Assembly: GCA_947460615.1 (NCBI GenBank)
Contig: CANHHG010000011.1
Location: forward strand, 1 to 44,886
Direction of reading: 5' to 3'
DNA from: Bacteroidota bacterium
GTDB lineage: Bacteria > Bacteroidota > Bacteroidia > Flavobacteriales > Flavobacteriaceae
DNA length: 44,886 bases
In this document: positions 26,890 through 37,278 of the stretch, piece by piece
Numbering within the stretch: position 1 is the first letter of the stretch
How the letters are laid out: each line of letters starts with the position of its first letter
The notes under the pieces: generated by a model
What the model saw: only the letters and a program-made list of their open reading frames with translations
The model's database searches: none
Told to the model about the DNA's origin: nothing
Translations under genes and position numbers: made by a program

Positions 26890-27597
26890 ATGAATAAAAA
26901 AATCCAATTTCAAGATCTCGGTTTGAAAGATTACAAAGCTACTTGGGAATACCAAGAGGAATTGTTCAAGGGAATCGTGGATTTAAAAATCAAGAATAGG
27001 AGGGAGGAAACCGCTATTACTACCCCGAATTACTTTTTATTTGTAGAACATCCCCATGTATATACTTTAGGAAAAAGTGGTGATTTTGAAAATTTGCTTT
27101 TATCAGAAAAACAATTAGAAGCAAAAGGAGCTACATTTTATAAAATTAACCGAGGCGGAGATATTACTTATCATGGACCAGGTCAAATTGTAGGTTATCC
27201 TATATTAGATTTAGATAATTTTTTTACTGATATTCACAAGTATTTGCGCTTTCTTGAAGAAGTAATTATTCTCACTTTAGCCGACTATAATATAATAGGT
27301 ACAAGAAGTGAGGGTGAAACTGGTGTTTGGTTGGGGGTAGGAACTCCATTTGCAAGAAAAATTTGCGCTTTGGGCGTCCGAGCTTCAAGGTGGGTTACCA
27401 TGCATGGATTTGCTTTAAATGTAAATTCTGATTTAGGATATTTTGACAATATTATACCCTGCGGAATTAAGGGTAAAGCAGTTACTTCCTTGAATGTAGA
27501 ATTGGGAGTTGAAAAAGTGGACGAACTAGAAGTTAAAGATAGAATTTTGAAACACTTTTCTAAGTTATTTGAATGTAAATTTATAGGTATACCTTAA
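26890..27597 (+). CDS. lipB: Lipoyl(octanoyl) transferase
   Basis: A 235-residue enzyme that moves the octanoyl group from acyl carrier protein onto lipoyl domains of 2-oxoacid dehydrogenases and the glycine cleavage H protein. The signature [18 protein letters not shown] is at about 88-105, and the catalytic pair is C191 (IIPCGI) and K157 (ARKICALG). Length is typical. Its 3' end overlaps the convergent rnhB by 4 bases with no terminator between. lipA is not in the window. Confidence 0.96.
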   Translation: MNKKIQFQDLGLKDYKATWEYQEELFKGIVDLKIKNRREETAITTPNYFLFVEHPHVYTLGKSGDFENLLLSEKQLEAKGATFYKINRGGDITYHGPGQIVGYPILDLDNFFTDIHKYLRFLEEVIILTLADYNIIGTRSEGETGVWLGVGTPFARKICALGVRASRWVTMHGFALNVNSDLGYFDNIIPCGIKGKAVTSLNVELGVEKVDELEVKDRILKHFSKLFECKFIGIP

Positions 27598-28253
27598 ATC
27601 TCAAGTGTTAATTGTTCTGGAAGTAATCGGAACGTCTTTCGATGGTATTTCGTAACTCCATATTTTAAAATTGCTGCTCGATGTTCTTTGGTTGGGTATC
27701 CTTTATTTTTTTTCCAATTGTACATCGGGAATTCTTCATGAATTTTTTCCATATAATCATCACGGAAGGTTTTTGCCAATACAGATGCAGCGGCGATACT
27801 CAAATACTTAGAATCTCCTTTAATAATTGAAGTGCTTGGAATGGAATGTAATAATTCAACTTCTCCTTCAGTATATATTCTACCAATAGTATTACTCAGG
27901 CTTCCTTTTGAAATTAAAGGCCGGTTTCCGTCCACAATAATATGTTGAGGAATTGTATTTAATTTTAATATTGATTCTTGCATCGCTTTGAGGGAAGCAT
28001 TTAATATATTTATTTCATCAATTATTAATGGTTCAATATGGGTCACGCTATAGGAAACCGCGTCTTCAATAATAATTGGTCTTAATGACAACCTATTCTT
28101 TTCAGAGAGTAATTTTGAATCAGTAAGTAATTCATTTGAAAAATTTTTAGAAAGTAGGACCGCAGCTGCAGTGACAGGCCCCGCAATGCAACCTCGACCC
28201 GCTTCATCAGTGCCCGCTTCAATACAATTATCTAAAAAATAGTGTTTTAACAT
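27594..28253 (-). CDS. rnhB: Ribonuclease HII
   Basis: A 219-residue enzyme that cleaves the RNA strand of RNA-DNA hybrids and starts removal of single ribonucleotides from DNA. The acidic active-site residues are seen as D16 and E17 (GTDEAGRG) and D108 (IIVDGN), and the [17 protein letters not shown] segment is typical of type 2 RNase H. Length is normal. It overlaps lipB by 4 bases tail to tail. No exact promoter box was found in the 198 bases separating it from the divergent susC gene. Confidence 0.95.
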   Translation of the reverse strand: MLKHYFLDNCIEAGTDEAGRGCIAGPVTAAAVLLSKNFSNELLTDSKLLSEKNRLSLRPIIIEDAVSYSVTHIEPLIIDEINILNASLKAMQESILKLNTIPQHIIVDGNRPLISKGSLSNTIGRIYTEGEVELLHSIPSTSIIKGDSKYLSIAAASVLAKTFRDDYMEKIHEEFPMYNWKKNKGYPTKEHRAAILKYGVTKYHRKTFRLLPEQLTLEI

Positions 28254-28451
28254 TAAATTAATATTGAATATTCCATTACAAAACTATAAAATAAGTTGAT
28301 TAATTATTAATTTTCATGCCAAGTTATTCATAATAATATATGCTACAGCAAATAACTTTAACATTTGTTGATTATTTTTTTTTTAATAATATTTGGTTAA
28401 TTAAGAAATTATTAAGAAGTTTGCTGAATAACTAATTCAAATAAAAATAAT

Positions 28452-31400
28452 ATGAGATCAAAGTTAAAATGGATTTTTACGCTACTTATAGCGTTAACTA
28501 TGCAGTTTTCTTTTGCACAAGAGAAAACTGTCACAGGTACAGTGTCTGATCAATCAGGGCCTTTGCCAGGTGCTAATGTTGTAGTTCAAGGTTCTAAAAC
28601 CGGAACACAAACAGATGTTGATGGAAAATATTCTATCAAAGCAAAAGCTGGAGCCGTATTGGTTTTCTCTTTTGTTGGTATGAATGAAACTACTGTAAAA
28701 GTAGGTGCTTCAAACACTATTAATGTTAAAATGCAGGATAAAGCCAAAGAATTGGATGGCGTAATTGTTCAGGGTTATGGAAAAACTGCAACAAAAGCGA
28801 ATTCAACTACTGCGTCTACTACGGTAGGTGGGGAGTCTTTAGAAAACAGACCAAACGTTTCTGTTTTAGCTTCTTTGCAAGGTACTGCACCAGGTTTGAC
28901 AATTATTTCTTCTTCAGGATCGCCAGGTTCTGCTAAGTTTGATGGATTTATTAGAGGAGCTTCTTCTATTAATGGTAATACAGATCCATTAATTGTAATT
29001 GACGGAATTCCATCTACTTCTAATCAGTTTAGAAATATCAATCAAAACGAAATTGAAAGCGTAACTGTATTAAGAGACGCTGCAGGAACATCTATTTATG
29101 GAAATAAAGGTGCGAATGGAGTTATTTTAATTAAAACTTTCAGTGGTAAATTTGGAGAAGGAATGACTTTTTCTTATGATACTACTACTGGTTTCAATTA
29201 TTTGCCTAAAAACAAATACAATATGTCTAATGCAAAACAAGCGTTAGCAATTGAAAAATTAAGAGGTACTGGATTAGGTTCAACTTTAACAGATAGTCAA
29301 ATTGCCGCTTGGGGAGTTGACACAAATTGGACAGATCTATTCTTTAATACGGACATGGTAACACAACACAATATTGGTGTTACTGTTGGTTCTAAAAACA
29401 TTAAATCATTTACTTCCCTTGGTTACTACAGTCAAGGTGGTTTAGTACCAACTACTAATTTCAATAGATTTACATTTAGAAATAATATTTCTGGAAAAAG
29501 TAATGATGAGAAATTTACTTTCGATACTCAATTAGCTTTGGGTTATTCTAAGAGAAATCAGTTAGATCAAGAAACTAATAGCGGTGTGAATAACAATACT
29601 ATTCAAAATCCACTTCATGGAGCATTAATGGGTCTTCCTTACATTGCGCCTTCGCCATATGCTACTGGTCAGGAATTATTGACTGCAATTGGACAAGATT
29701 TTAGTGGAGCTAATGATACTTATGTATTACAAGATATTCTTAAAGAAGGTTCATTACCAAGTTATTATACTGATAAAACGGCCCTTTTAAACTTAGGTGC
29801 TTCTTATAAGTTATCACCAACTTTAACTGTTAAAAACAGAACAGGTCTTGATTTCAAACAATACGGTAGATTATTTGGTAGAGCACCTCAATCTTATTTA
29901 GCATTAGTTGTTGCTGCTAGCCGAGGTGAAGCTTTTGGTGGTTTTGAAGATCAATCAACTACAAATGATTTAACAATTACCAATATTTCTAGTTTAAATT
30001 ACCGTGAAATATTTAAAGACAAGCATGATTTATCAGCAGCTGCCTTTTTTGAATATACAAAAGTTCACTATGAAGGACATGGAAGTAGACAAAACGGTTT
30101 AAATCCATTAACCTATTCTCCTGGTGCTGGTACTGGTTATATACCATTTAACCCTGCAACTCCAACCGCTTATATCTCTACTGTAAATGGAACCAAATTA
30201 ACAGGTGGTACTTTATCAGCTTTTGCTACTTTGGACTATGATTATGATAAAAAATATGGTTTTGGTGCTGTTGTTAGACGTGATGGAACATATAGATTTT
30301 CAGAAGATAACAGATGGGGTACATTTTGGTCTGCTTCTGCAAGATGGAATATCGATCAAGAAGATTTCATGAAAAATGGAAAGTTCTCAATGTTGAAACT
30401 TAGAGCTTCTTATGGAACTAATGGTAACCAAAATATTTCTGCGGCTAACTACGGATTCCCTTCTTTGTTAACTTCTTCTAACTTAATTAGAGAAACTATT
30501 GCAGTAGGTACTGGTTACAACAACACTGCTGGAAGTTTATTATACGGTCAATTTGACAACACAACTGTTCAATGGGAGAAAATAACGCAATTTAACCTTG
30601 GTGTTGACTTTGCAGTATTTAACGATAAAATAGAAGGTAATGTTGATATTTATCAAAAAACAACTTCTAATTTATTTAATTCTATTCCTAATTCTGCTGT
30701 AGTAGGTACAGGTTATTCAGTTGCTGGTAATAACGGAGAATTGACTAATAATGGAATCGAATTGGTATTGAAATACAATGTAATTAGAAACGACAATATG
30801 AAGTTTTCTGTTTTTGCAAATTCTTCATACAATCAAAACAAAATTACTGCTTTAGCGGTAACCAACCAAAGTGGTGTATCTAACTTGCGTCAAGTGGGTA
30901 ACATTCTTAACGAGTGGAATTTAATTCCTTATGTTGGAGTGAACCAAGCAAATGGTAACTTATTATTCTTAGATAGAAATAATAATTTAACTGAAACTCC
31001 AGACGAGGCAAAAGATAGAAGAGCTAATGGAAAAAGTAACTTACCTAAATATCAAGGAGGTTTTGGATTTAACTTTGATTACAAAGGTTTCTATTTAAAC
31101 ACATTGTTTACTTACATGTATGATGTATGGAGAATTGACAACCAATTTGCATGGGCTTCTAATCCTGCATTCATTGGTGGAGAGAACGTGACTTCTGATT
31201 TATTAAATCAATGGACACCTACTAATACAACTTCTGATGTACCATCTCTAACGGCGTTTAACAATAATGTTTTCTTAGGTTCTGATAGATTCTTATATGA
31301 TTCTTCTTTCGTAAGACTTAAAAATGTTAACGTAGGTTATAATATGCCTGCAAAATTGTTGAAAAATTCACCTTTTTCAAATGTTAAGTTTTTTGTTATA

Positions 31401-31523
31401 GCTGAGAATTTATTAACTTGGACTAAATGGAGAGGTTTTGATCCGGAATCTGTATCTGCATCGTCAGTAACAAATTTCCCAAATCCTATTACTATTACCT
31501 TTGGTACCTCAATAGGACTTTAA
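28452..31523 (+). CDS. SusC/RagA family TonB-linked outer membrane protein
   Basis: A 1023-residue TonB-dependent transporter. Signal peptide at 1-22 (ending SFAQ); a carboxypeptidase-regulatory-like domain (about 25-95, VTGTVSDQSGPLPGANVVVQG); the SusC-type plug with ELDGVIVQGYG and ...LIVIDGIPS, RDAAGTSIYGNKGANGVILI (about 100-230); then a long beta barrel. Paired with the SusD gene 25 bases downstream, it should import a macromolecule or peptide across the outer membrane. No glycoside hydrolase or sulfatase lies nearby, so a polysaccharide substrate is not supported; peptide uptake is possible. Upstream is a 198-base AT-rich gap with no exact promoter box. Confidence 0.95.
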   Translation: MRSKLKWIFTLLIALTMQFSFAQEKTVTGTVSDQSGPLPGANVVVQGSKTGTQTDVDGKYSIKAKAGAVLVFSFVGMNETTVKVGASNTINVKMQDKAKELDGVIVQGYGKTATKANSTTASTTVGGESLENRPNVSVLASLQGTAPGLTIISSSGSPGSAKFDGFIRGASSINGNTDPLIVIDGIPSTSNQFRNINQNEIESVTVLRDAAGTSIYGNKGANGVILIKTFSGKFGEGMTFSYDTTTGFNYLPKNKYNMSNAKQALAIEKLRGTGLGSTLTDSQIAAWGVDTNWTDLFFNTDMVTQHNIGVTVGSKNIKSFTSLGYYSQGGLVPTTNFNRFTFRNNISGKSNDEKFTFDTQLALGYSKRNQLDQETNSGVNNNTIQNPLHGALMGLPYIAPSPYATGQELLTAIGQDFSGANDTYVLQDILKEGSLPSYYTDKTALLNLGASYKLSPTLTVKNRTGLDFKQYGRLFGRAPQSYLALVVAASRGEAFGGFEDQSTTNDLTITNISSLNYREIFKDKHDLSAAAFFEYTKVHYEGHGSRQNGLNPLTYSPGAGTGYIPFNPATPTAYISTVNGTKLTGGTLSAFATLDYDYDKKYGFGAVVRRDGTYRFSEDNRWGTFWSASARWNIDQEDFMKNGKFSMLKLRASYGTNGNQNISAANYGFPSLLTSSNLIRETIAVGTGYNNTAGSLLYGQFDNTTVQWEKITQFNLGVDFAVFNDKIEGNVDIYQKTTSNLFNSIPNSAVVGTGYSVAGNNGELTNNGIELVLKYNVIRNDNMKFSVFANSSYNQNKITALAVTNQSGVSNLRQVGNILNEWNLIPYVGVNQANGNLLFLDRNNNLTETPDEAKDRRANGKSNLPKYQGGFGFNFDYKGFYLNTLFTYMYDVWRIDNQFAWASNPAFIGGENVTSDLLNQWTPTNTTSDVPSLTAFNNNVFLGSDRFLYDSSFVRLKNVNVGYNMPAKLLKNSPFSNVKFFVIAENLLTWTKWRGFDPESVSASSVTNFPNPITITFGTSIGL

Positions 31524-31548
31524 TTAAATAATATTAATACTTATAATT

Positions 31549-33030
31549 ATGAAAAAAATTAAATATATTTTCCTTTCGCTAGGAAGTTTAATATTAATTT
31601 CATCTTGTAGCGATGCTTTAGACATTGTTCAAAAAGGTGAAATTTATAGAGCAGATGCCTTTAAAACAGTTGCCGATTTGAGAGGCTTTTTAGTTGGTGA
31701 TATTTACTCTAGAGTAAACAATACTACTGAAATTGCGTTTACATCTATTTTTACTGATGAGGTAGGTATCGGACCCTCTAATGGAGGTCAAGCTAAAGAG
31801 TTACATAGATTTCAATTGAATGCGAATTCAGATGAACCATCAGCTCTTTGGAGTACACATTACACAGTAATAAACAGAGTTAACAGATTGTTAGAGTTTG
31901 CTGATTTAGTTGTTACAACTAATGCTACTGATTTAGCTGCAAAAAATGCGGTTTTGGCGGAAGCTAGAGCATTAAGAGCTTATTCTTACATTCAATTGGT
32001 TTCATTCTTCTCTGTAGATCCTGCTAACCCTAATGCATTAGGTGTTATTTTGTCTACAACTGTAGATAAGCCAAATCTTGTTATAGATAGACCTAGAGTA
32101 AGTAATCAATTAATTTACGACTTAATTGAAAGTGACTTTGCTTTTGCTCAAGCTTACTTACCAGCTACTGCAACGAACTATAAATTTGTAACTCAAAAAT
32201 TTATTGATGCTGCAAGAGCTAGAATGTACATTTATAGAAAAGATTATGTTAAAGCAAAACAATATGCTACTGCGGCTACTGGTGCACTTTCAACAGCAAA
32301 TACTTACAATGGTATGTGGGGAGATGCTGCTCAAGGAGAATGTATTTTTGCTGCCTCAAGACCTTCCGGTGGAACATGGTCAAATATTTCAAGTACATGG
32401 TATTTTAATCTTACAAGTGCTACTGGTGGATGTTTCTTAGATATGGGTAGAAATTTGTTCAATCTATACGATCAATTTCCAAATGATGTAAGAAGAGCAA
32501 CATGGATTGATGCTACAGCTATGGTTGATCCTGCTTATGCTACGAATTTTTACTATGTTACTACCGATGTTTTACCTATTAACAAATATCCTGGTAAAAC
32601 AAGTCAGCCATTAAGAAATGACTTAAAATTATTCAGAAATTCTGAAATGGTTTTAATTCTTGCTGAATGTGAAGTAGGATCTGCTACACCAAATTTAGCT
32701 GCAGCTGCTGCACTTGTTCGTTCTATTAGAACAGCTAGAACTTTCGCAAACCCATTACCTGCTTTACCTGTATATGGAAATGCACAAGCGGCATGGGCTG
32801 ATATTTTATTGGAAAGAAGAAAAGAATTGGCTTTTGAAGGGCATAGATATCTAGATATTAAAAGATTAGCTGCTTTAGCTGGAAATCAAGGAATTACTAG
32901 AGATAATACGGATGATGATATTGTAGATCAGCCATTAACTTTAGCACTTTCTGATTACAGATTTACATTGCCTATTCCTCAATCTGAAATTGCTGGTAAT
33001 GTTAATATTCAACAAAACCCTGGTTATTAA
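31549..33030 (+). CDS. SusD/RagB family surface lipoprotein
   Basis: A 493-residue lipoprotein (lipobox LILISSC, Cys near residue 20) with the helical SusD fold: an N-terminal SusD-like region, TPR-like helices (AVLAEARALRAYSYIQLV) and the characteristic C-terminal ILLERRKELAFEGHRYLDIKRLA and FTLPIPQSEIAGNVNIQQNPGY ending. It forms the lid over the SusC barrel and captures substrate at the cell surface. It follows susC by 25 bases and precedes a further lipoprotein by 17, so the three form a unit. Confidence 0.95.
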   Translation: MKKIKYIFLSLGSLILISSCSDALDIVQKGEIYRADAFKTVADLRGFLVGDIYSRVNNTTEIAFTSIFTDEVGIGPSNGGQAKELHRFQLNANSDEPSALWSTHYTVINRVNRLLEFADLVVTTNATDLAAKNAVLAEARALRAYSYIQLVSFFSVDPANPNALGVILSTTVDKPNLVIDRPRVSNQLIYDLIESDFAFAQAYLPATATNYKFVTQKFIDAARARMYIYRKDYVKAKQYATAATGALSTANTYNGMWGDAAQGECIFAASRPSGGTWSNISSTWYFNLTSATGGCFLDMGRNLFNLYDQFPNDVRRATWIDATAMVDPAYATNFYYVTTDVLPINKYPGKTSQPLRNDLKLFRNSEMVLILAECEVGSATPNLAAAAALVRSIRTARTFANPLPALPVYGNAQAAWADILLERRKELAFEGHRYLDIKRLAALAGNQGITRDNTDDDIVDQPLTLALSDYRFTLPIPQSEIAGNVNIQQNPGY

Positions 33031-33047
33031 TAATAAATTTTTAAATT

Positions 33048-33794
33048 ATGAAAAATTTTAGATTTTCAATTTTTTTAGCTTTAGTTGTTTCTTCTTTATT
33101 ACTTAGTTGTAGCAATGAAGATGATAACTATAAATCATTTACTGGTCCTGAAGATGCCTTGCTTTTTAATAAGTCGGCTTCAAACTTTGAGTTTACTGCT
33201 ACTGCTGCAGCTTTCACGGAAGTGTTAATTAGTTCTACTATTGTTTCTGACGTAGATAGAGTGGTACCAGTTGTTGTAAGTCCTTTAAGTACTGCTACTG
33301 CAAGTATGTATTCAATCGACATGTCTACTGCAGTTATTCCTGCAGGACAAACTACCGCTAAACTTAAAATTAACTCTGGTTCATTTGCTGCTTTACCAGC
33401 TGATGGATCTGCAAGACAGATAATTTTAGTTTTTGGACCTAATTTCTATGCTTTACCTAACAGAACAAATCATGCTGTTAATATTCAAAGAGGTTGTAGC
33501 AATACTAAAGTTAATTTAACTATTAATTTTGATCCTTATGCATCAGAAATTGGATGGTTATTGAAAAACTCTTCCAATGTTACTATTGCAAGTTCATCGC
33601 CTTATGCTGACGGATTATCTAATTTTACAACTCAGTTTTGTTTAACTCCGGGTAACTATACTTTTATTATGACTGATAGTTATGGTGATGGTATTGCTCC
33701 AGGGAACTATAACTTAAAGTTGGCAAATGGTACAACTCTTGTATCCGGTTCAGTTTATGCATCAAGTATTTCGCATCCTTTTACTATTAATTAA
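33048..33794 (+). CDS. Surface lipoprotein of SusCD locus, two-part, with DSYGDG-type C-terminal domain
   Basis: A 248-residue lipoprotein (lipobox LLLSC, Cys near residue 21). The first part (about 45-145) is beta-rich and looks like a Calx-beta/DUF4843-type module. The second (about 150-248) has a VNLTINFDPYASEIGWLLKN opening and a FCLTPGNYTFIMTDSYGDGI core, a motif seen in C-terminal beta-sandwich domains attached to secreted Bacteroidota enzymes. There is no catalytic domain. Its place after susD suggests an accessory surface-binding role, which is an inference. A strong terminator follows. Confidence 0.85.
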   Translation: MKNFRFSIFLALVVSSLLLSCSNEDDNYKSFTGPEDALLFNKSASNFEFTATAAAFTEVLISSTIVSDVDRVVPVVVSPLSTATASMYSIDMSTAVIPAGQTTAKLKINSGSFAALPADGSARQIILVFGPNFYALPNRTNHAVNIQRGCSNTKVNLTINFDPYASEIGWLLKNSSNVTIASSSPYADGLSNFTTQFCLTPGNYTFIMTDSYGDGIAPGNYNLKLANGTTLVSGSVYASSISHPFTIN

Positions 33795-33815
33795 TTTTTT
33801 AGTAGATTATAATTT

Positions 33816-33844
33816 AAAACCCCGCTTCAAGCGGGGTTTTTTAT
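33816..33844 (+). terminator. Terminator after the SusCD locus
   Basis: AAAACCCCGCTT and AAGCGGGGTTTT form a near-perfect stem around a very short loop, followed by a T-run. It lies 22 bases after the lipoprotein stop. Confidence 0.9.
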
Positions 33845-33883
33845 TTATCAGCAATAACATTATTAAATAATTATTTATAATAG

Positions 33884-33891
33884 TATATTTG
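33884..33891 (+). promoter_or_regulatory. -7 promoter box for the porin gene
   Basis: TATATTTG is an exact TAnnTTTG match, 15 bases before the ATG at 33906. Confidence 0.62.
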
Positions 33892-33905
33892 TTGAAAATA
33901 TTTTT

Positions 33906-35858
33906 ATGAAATTTCGCTTGCTGTTTTTGTACTTCTTAATCTCCTTTTCCCTTTACTCACAAGTTGAAAATGGGGCAAGATTAGATACAGTAAAAAGAAC
34001 TTCGTTGATTATTGATCATAAAAATGACCAACCCAAAGCGACTATTTCTCAATATAGAATAATTACTTTGGAGCGGGATACTACTTTTGTAGACACTTCC
34101 TTGACAATAAAAAAAGAGTACGATTACAATTACCTTCGTAGGGATCTTTTTGGTTTAATGCCCTTTGCCAATGAAGGACAAGCCTATACGACTTTACAAT
34201 ACACAACAAAACAACGTACGTCTTTTCCTGAATTTGGCTATACAGGAAAGCATTTTAACTATTACCAACCCAACGATATCAAATACTACTCAGTGGCAAC
34301 CCCATTTACCGAATTGTATTTTAAAACCGTTATGGAGCAAGGTCAAAATCTCGATGCGTTTCTTACCTTAAACACCTCGGAACGATTTAATTTTTCTATA
34401 GGTTATAAAGGATTACGGTCATTAGGAAAATACATCAATCAACTTTCAAGCACTGGAAATTTTAGATTTACTGCCAGTTATAACTCCAAGAATAAACGGT
34501 ATTATTCTAATTTCCATTATACTTCCCAAGATATATTAAATGGTGAGAATGGAGGATTATCGAATCCAGAGAATTTTGAGGGTAATGATCCGGCTTACAA
34601 TGAACGGCCTCGATTAGATGTTTTTTTAAAAGACGCTAAATCCACTTTAATAGGGACAAGGTTATTCTTGGATCACAATTTCCTTGTAAACGCTAAAAAG
34701 CGAAATAACAACCTTTATTTAACTCATCAAATTAATTTTGAAAGTAAATATTTTGAATTTAATCAAGCCACGGTGCCTACTACTATTACTTCCTCTTCGG
34801 GAGTGACATCTACTTTCAACCGTTTTGGATCGTCATTTGCGGCATCAAATATTAACGATCAAGTACATTATAATAGGCTGTATAATAAAATGGGTGTCAT
34901 TTATGAAAATACTACTATAGGAAAATTTCAGTTTTTTGTTGATGATTTTAGATACAATTATTATTATAATTCAGTTTTATTTTTAACGGCCCAAACCATT
35001 CCTAATGCTATGAATGATATTATAAATGATATTGGAGGCCAATACGAATATAGAAAAAACAAATGGAACGGTAAGTTTCAATATTCTAGTTCAATTACAA
35101 GCCAGTCATTATTTGACTTTAATGCGAACTTAAAATACCAATACAACGATAAAAATAATTTTACTTTCGAATACCAAAACAGTAATAATTTGCCAAATAA
35201 TATTTTTAATTTACATCAAAGTAGCTATATCAATTACAACTGGTATAATAATTTTAAAAATGAAAAACACAATTCTTTGAAGGTGGAAGCCAATACCCAG
35301 TGGGCAAGCGCAACTTTAGAATTGAATGCCATCAACGATTACTTGTATTTCAGCAATGATAATACTGCCGGATTGCAATTGGTTTCTCCAAAGCAATACG
35401 ATAAAACAATTAATCATCTTTCCTTAAAAATCAATAAAGAAATTAAATTCAGAAAATGGGCCTTGGACAATACTTTTTTATATCAAAAAGTAGATCAACC
35501 CGATAGAATCTTAAATGTGCCGGATTTGGTTCTTAGAAACACCCTATATTATTCGGATTATTTCTTTAATAAAGCGATGTATCTTCAAACAGGAGTTATA
35601 TTTAATTATTTTACAAAATATTATGCTAATGATTACAACCCAATTTTGGGTGAGTTTTTTGTACAAAACCAAAAAGAAATTGGTGCTTTTCCCAACATCG
35701 ATTTATTTGCAAATGCAAGAATTCAACGCACCAGAATTTATCTAAAAGCAGAACATTTTAATTCGTCAATGACCGGAAATAATTACTATTCTTCACCAAA
35801 CAATCCCTACCACGATTTTATAATTCGTTTCGGTTTAGTATGGAATTTCTTCGATTAA
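33906..35858 (+). CDS. Putative porin (Porin_10-like)
   Basis: A 650-residue protein with a signal peptide (MKFRLLFLYFLISFSLYSQ) and a mature part built of alternating polar/aromatic beta strands ending in a Phe-rich strand (IRFGLVWNFFD), the pattern of an outer membrane barrel. The DYNYLRRDLFGLMPFANEGQAY and PNDIKYYSVATPFTELYFK segments match the uncharacterised putative porin family of Bacteroidota. It has its own promoter box and lies 27 bases before the CBS-type gene, so the two may share a transcript. The substrate is unknown. Confidence 0.88.
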   Translation: MKFRLLFLYFLISFSLYSQVENGARLDTVKRTSLIIDHKNDQPKATISQYRIITLERDTTFVDTSLTIKKEYDYNYLRRDLFGLMPFANEGQAYTTLQYTTKQRTSFPEFGYTGKHFNYYQPNDIKYYSVATPFTELYFKTVMEQGQNLDAFLTLNTSERFNFSIGYKGLRSLGKYINQLSSTGNFRFTASYNSKNKRYYSNFHYTSQDILNGENGGLSNPENFEGNDPAYNERPRLDVFLKDAKSTLIGTRLFLDHNFLVNAKKRNNNLYLTHQINFESKYFEFNQATVPTTITSSSGVTSTFNRFGSSFAASNINDQVHYNRLYNKMGVIYENTTIGKFQFFVDDFRYNYYYNSVLFLTAQTIPNAMNDIINDIGGQYEYRKNKWNGKFQYSSSITSQSLFDFNANLKYQYNDKNNFTFEYQNSNNLPNNIFNLHQSSYINYNWYNNFKNEKHNSLKVEANTQWASATLELNAINDYLYFSNDNTAGLQLVSPKQYDKTINHLSLKINKEIKFRKWALDNTFLYQKVDQPDRILNVPDLVLRNTLYYSDYFFNKAMYLQTGVIFNYFTKYYANDYNPILGEFFVQNQKEIGAFPNIDLFANARIQRTRIYLKAEHFNSSMTGNNYYSSPNNPYHDFIIRFGLVWNFFD

Positions 35859-35885
35859 TAGTATTTAAATAAAAAAACTAAAAAA

Positions 35886-37247
35886 ATGCAATATTCAGAA
35901 AATATACTTGGAACAATTGGTAATACTCCTATGGTTCGATTGAATAAAGTAACAGCAGAAATAGATGCGTTGGTACTTGCAAAAGTTGAAACTTTCAATC
36001 CTGGAAACTCTACCAAAGATAGAATGGCCCTAAAAATGATTGAAGATGCTGAGGCTGACGGTCGTTTGCAGCCAGGAGGAACCATTATTGAAGGAACTTC
36101 TGGAAACACTGGTATGGGATTGGCTCTAGCGGCAATAGTAAAAGGGTACAAATTAATTTGTGTAATTACCGACAAGCAATCCAAAGAAAAAATGGATATT
36201 CTTCGAGCGGTAGGAGCGAAAGTAGTGGTTTGTCCAACCGATGTGGAGCCCACAGATCCTCGTTCTTATTATTCCGTTTCAAAACGATTGGGAGAAGAAA
36301 CGCCAAATTCTTGGTACGTAAACCAATATGATAATCCTTCCAATGCTTTAGCACATTACGAACAAACAGGTCCTGAAATTTGGAAACAAACCGATGGAAA
36401 AGTGACTCATTTTGTAGTGGGAGTAGGAACGGGAGGGACTATTTCTGGTATAGGAAGATATTTGAAAGAACAAAATCCTAACGTTAAAGTATGGGGAATT
36501 GATACCTACGGATCGGTGTTTAAAAAATACCATGAAACAGGAATATTTGATGAAAATGAAATTTATTCTTACATTACAGAAGGAATAGGAGAAGATATTT
36601 TACCTAAAAATGTTGATTTTTCGGTGATTGATGGTTTTACGAAAGTGACCGATAAAGATGCGGCTGTTTATACTAGAAAGATCGCTTTGGAAGAAGGGAT
36701 ATTTGTAGGAAATTCAGCAGGAGCTTTAATTAAAGGGGTGCTTCAATTGAAAGAACATTTTAAGCCAGAAGATGTTGTCGTGGTTTTGTTCCATGATTCT
36801 GGAAGTCGTTATATCGGTAAGATGTTCAATGACGATTGGATGCGCGAACGTGGATTTCTAGATGAGGAAGTAACTAAAGCGGAAGACGTAATTAAAGACC
36901 ACATTGATAAACCGTTAATTGTAGTGAGAACAGAAGAATTAGTTTCACACGCAATCGAGCGCATGCGCAAATACAAAATCTCTCAAATTCCGGTGGTGGA
37001 TATTTCCGGATTTGTGGGTTCGGTAGATGAATCCGACTTGTTTCAAAGTTACGTTTCCGATAAGAATGCAGGAGATAAGCCAATTCGTGAAGTGATGGGA
37101 AAAGCCTATCCAATGGTTAAATTAGGAACGCCTATCGAAGAGGTTTCAAAATTATTCACTCGTGAAAATGCCGCGGTATTAGTGGATTTAGGTAATGGAA
37201 AACACCATATTATTACCAAATACGATATTATTGGTTCGATAAAATAA
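35886..37247 (+). CDS. Cystathionine beta-synthase-like PLP enzyme with CBS domain pair
   Basis: A 453-residue protein. The N-terminal ~320 residues are a cysteine synthase/cystathionine beta-synthase fold-type II domain with PLP Lys K44 (NPGNSTKDR), the substrate loop GTSGNTG (70-76) and the phosphate loop GVGTGGTISG. The C-terminal ~120 residues form two CBS motifs (ELVSHAIERMRKYKISQIPVVD and later), usually nucleotide-binding regulatory modules. There is no N-terminal heme-binding region. It may make cystathionine from serine and homocysteine or act as a cysteine synthase; motif inspection does not decide. A terminator follows directly. Confidence 0.9.
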   Translation: MQYSENILGTIGNTPMVRLNKVTAEIDALVLAKVETFNPGNSTKDRMALKMIEDAEADGRLQPGGTIIEGTSGNTGMGLALAAIVKGYKLICVITDKQSKEKMDILRAVGAKVVVCPTDVEPTDPRSYYSVSKRLGEETPNSWYVNQYDNPSNALAHYEQTGPEIWKQTDGKVTHFVVGVGTGGTISGIGRYLKEQNPNVKVWGIDTYGSVFKKYHETGIFDENEIYSYITEGIGEDILPKNVDFSVIDGFTKVTDKDAAVYTRKIALEEGIFVGNSAGALIKGVLQLKEHFKPEDVVVVLFHDSGSRYIGKMFNDDWMRERGFLDEEVTKAEDVIKDHIDKPLIVVRTEELVSHAIERMRKYKISQIPVVDISGFVGSVDESDLFQSYVSDKNAGDKPIREVMGKAYPMVKLGTPIEEVSKLFTRENAAVLVDLGNGKHHIITKYDIIGSIK

Positions 37248-37253
37248 ATTACT

Positions 37254-37278
37254 GCCCGTTGAATAGCGGGCTTTTTTT
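37254..37278 (+). terminator. Terminator after the CBS-type gene
   Basis: GCCCG and CGGGC (extended by a G-T and a T-A pair) form a 7-bp stem around GAAT with a run of seven T following. It lies 7 bases after the stop and its T-run overlaps the stop codon of the convergent gene at 37277. Confidence 0.82.

Noticed and set aside
28452-33794. A polysaccharide utilisation locus
   Set aside because: SusC and SusD are present but no glycoside hydrolase, lyase, sulfatase or hybrid sensor is in the window, so the PUL label is not supported.
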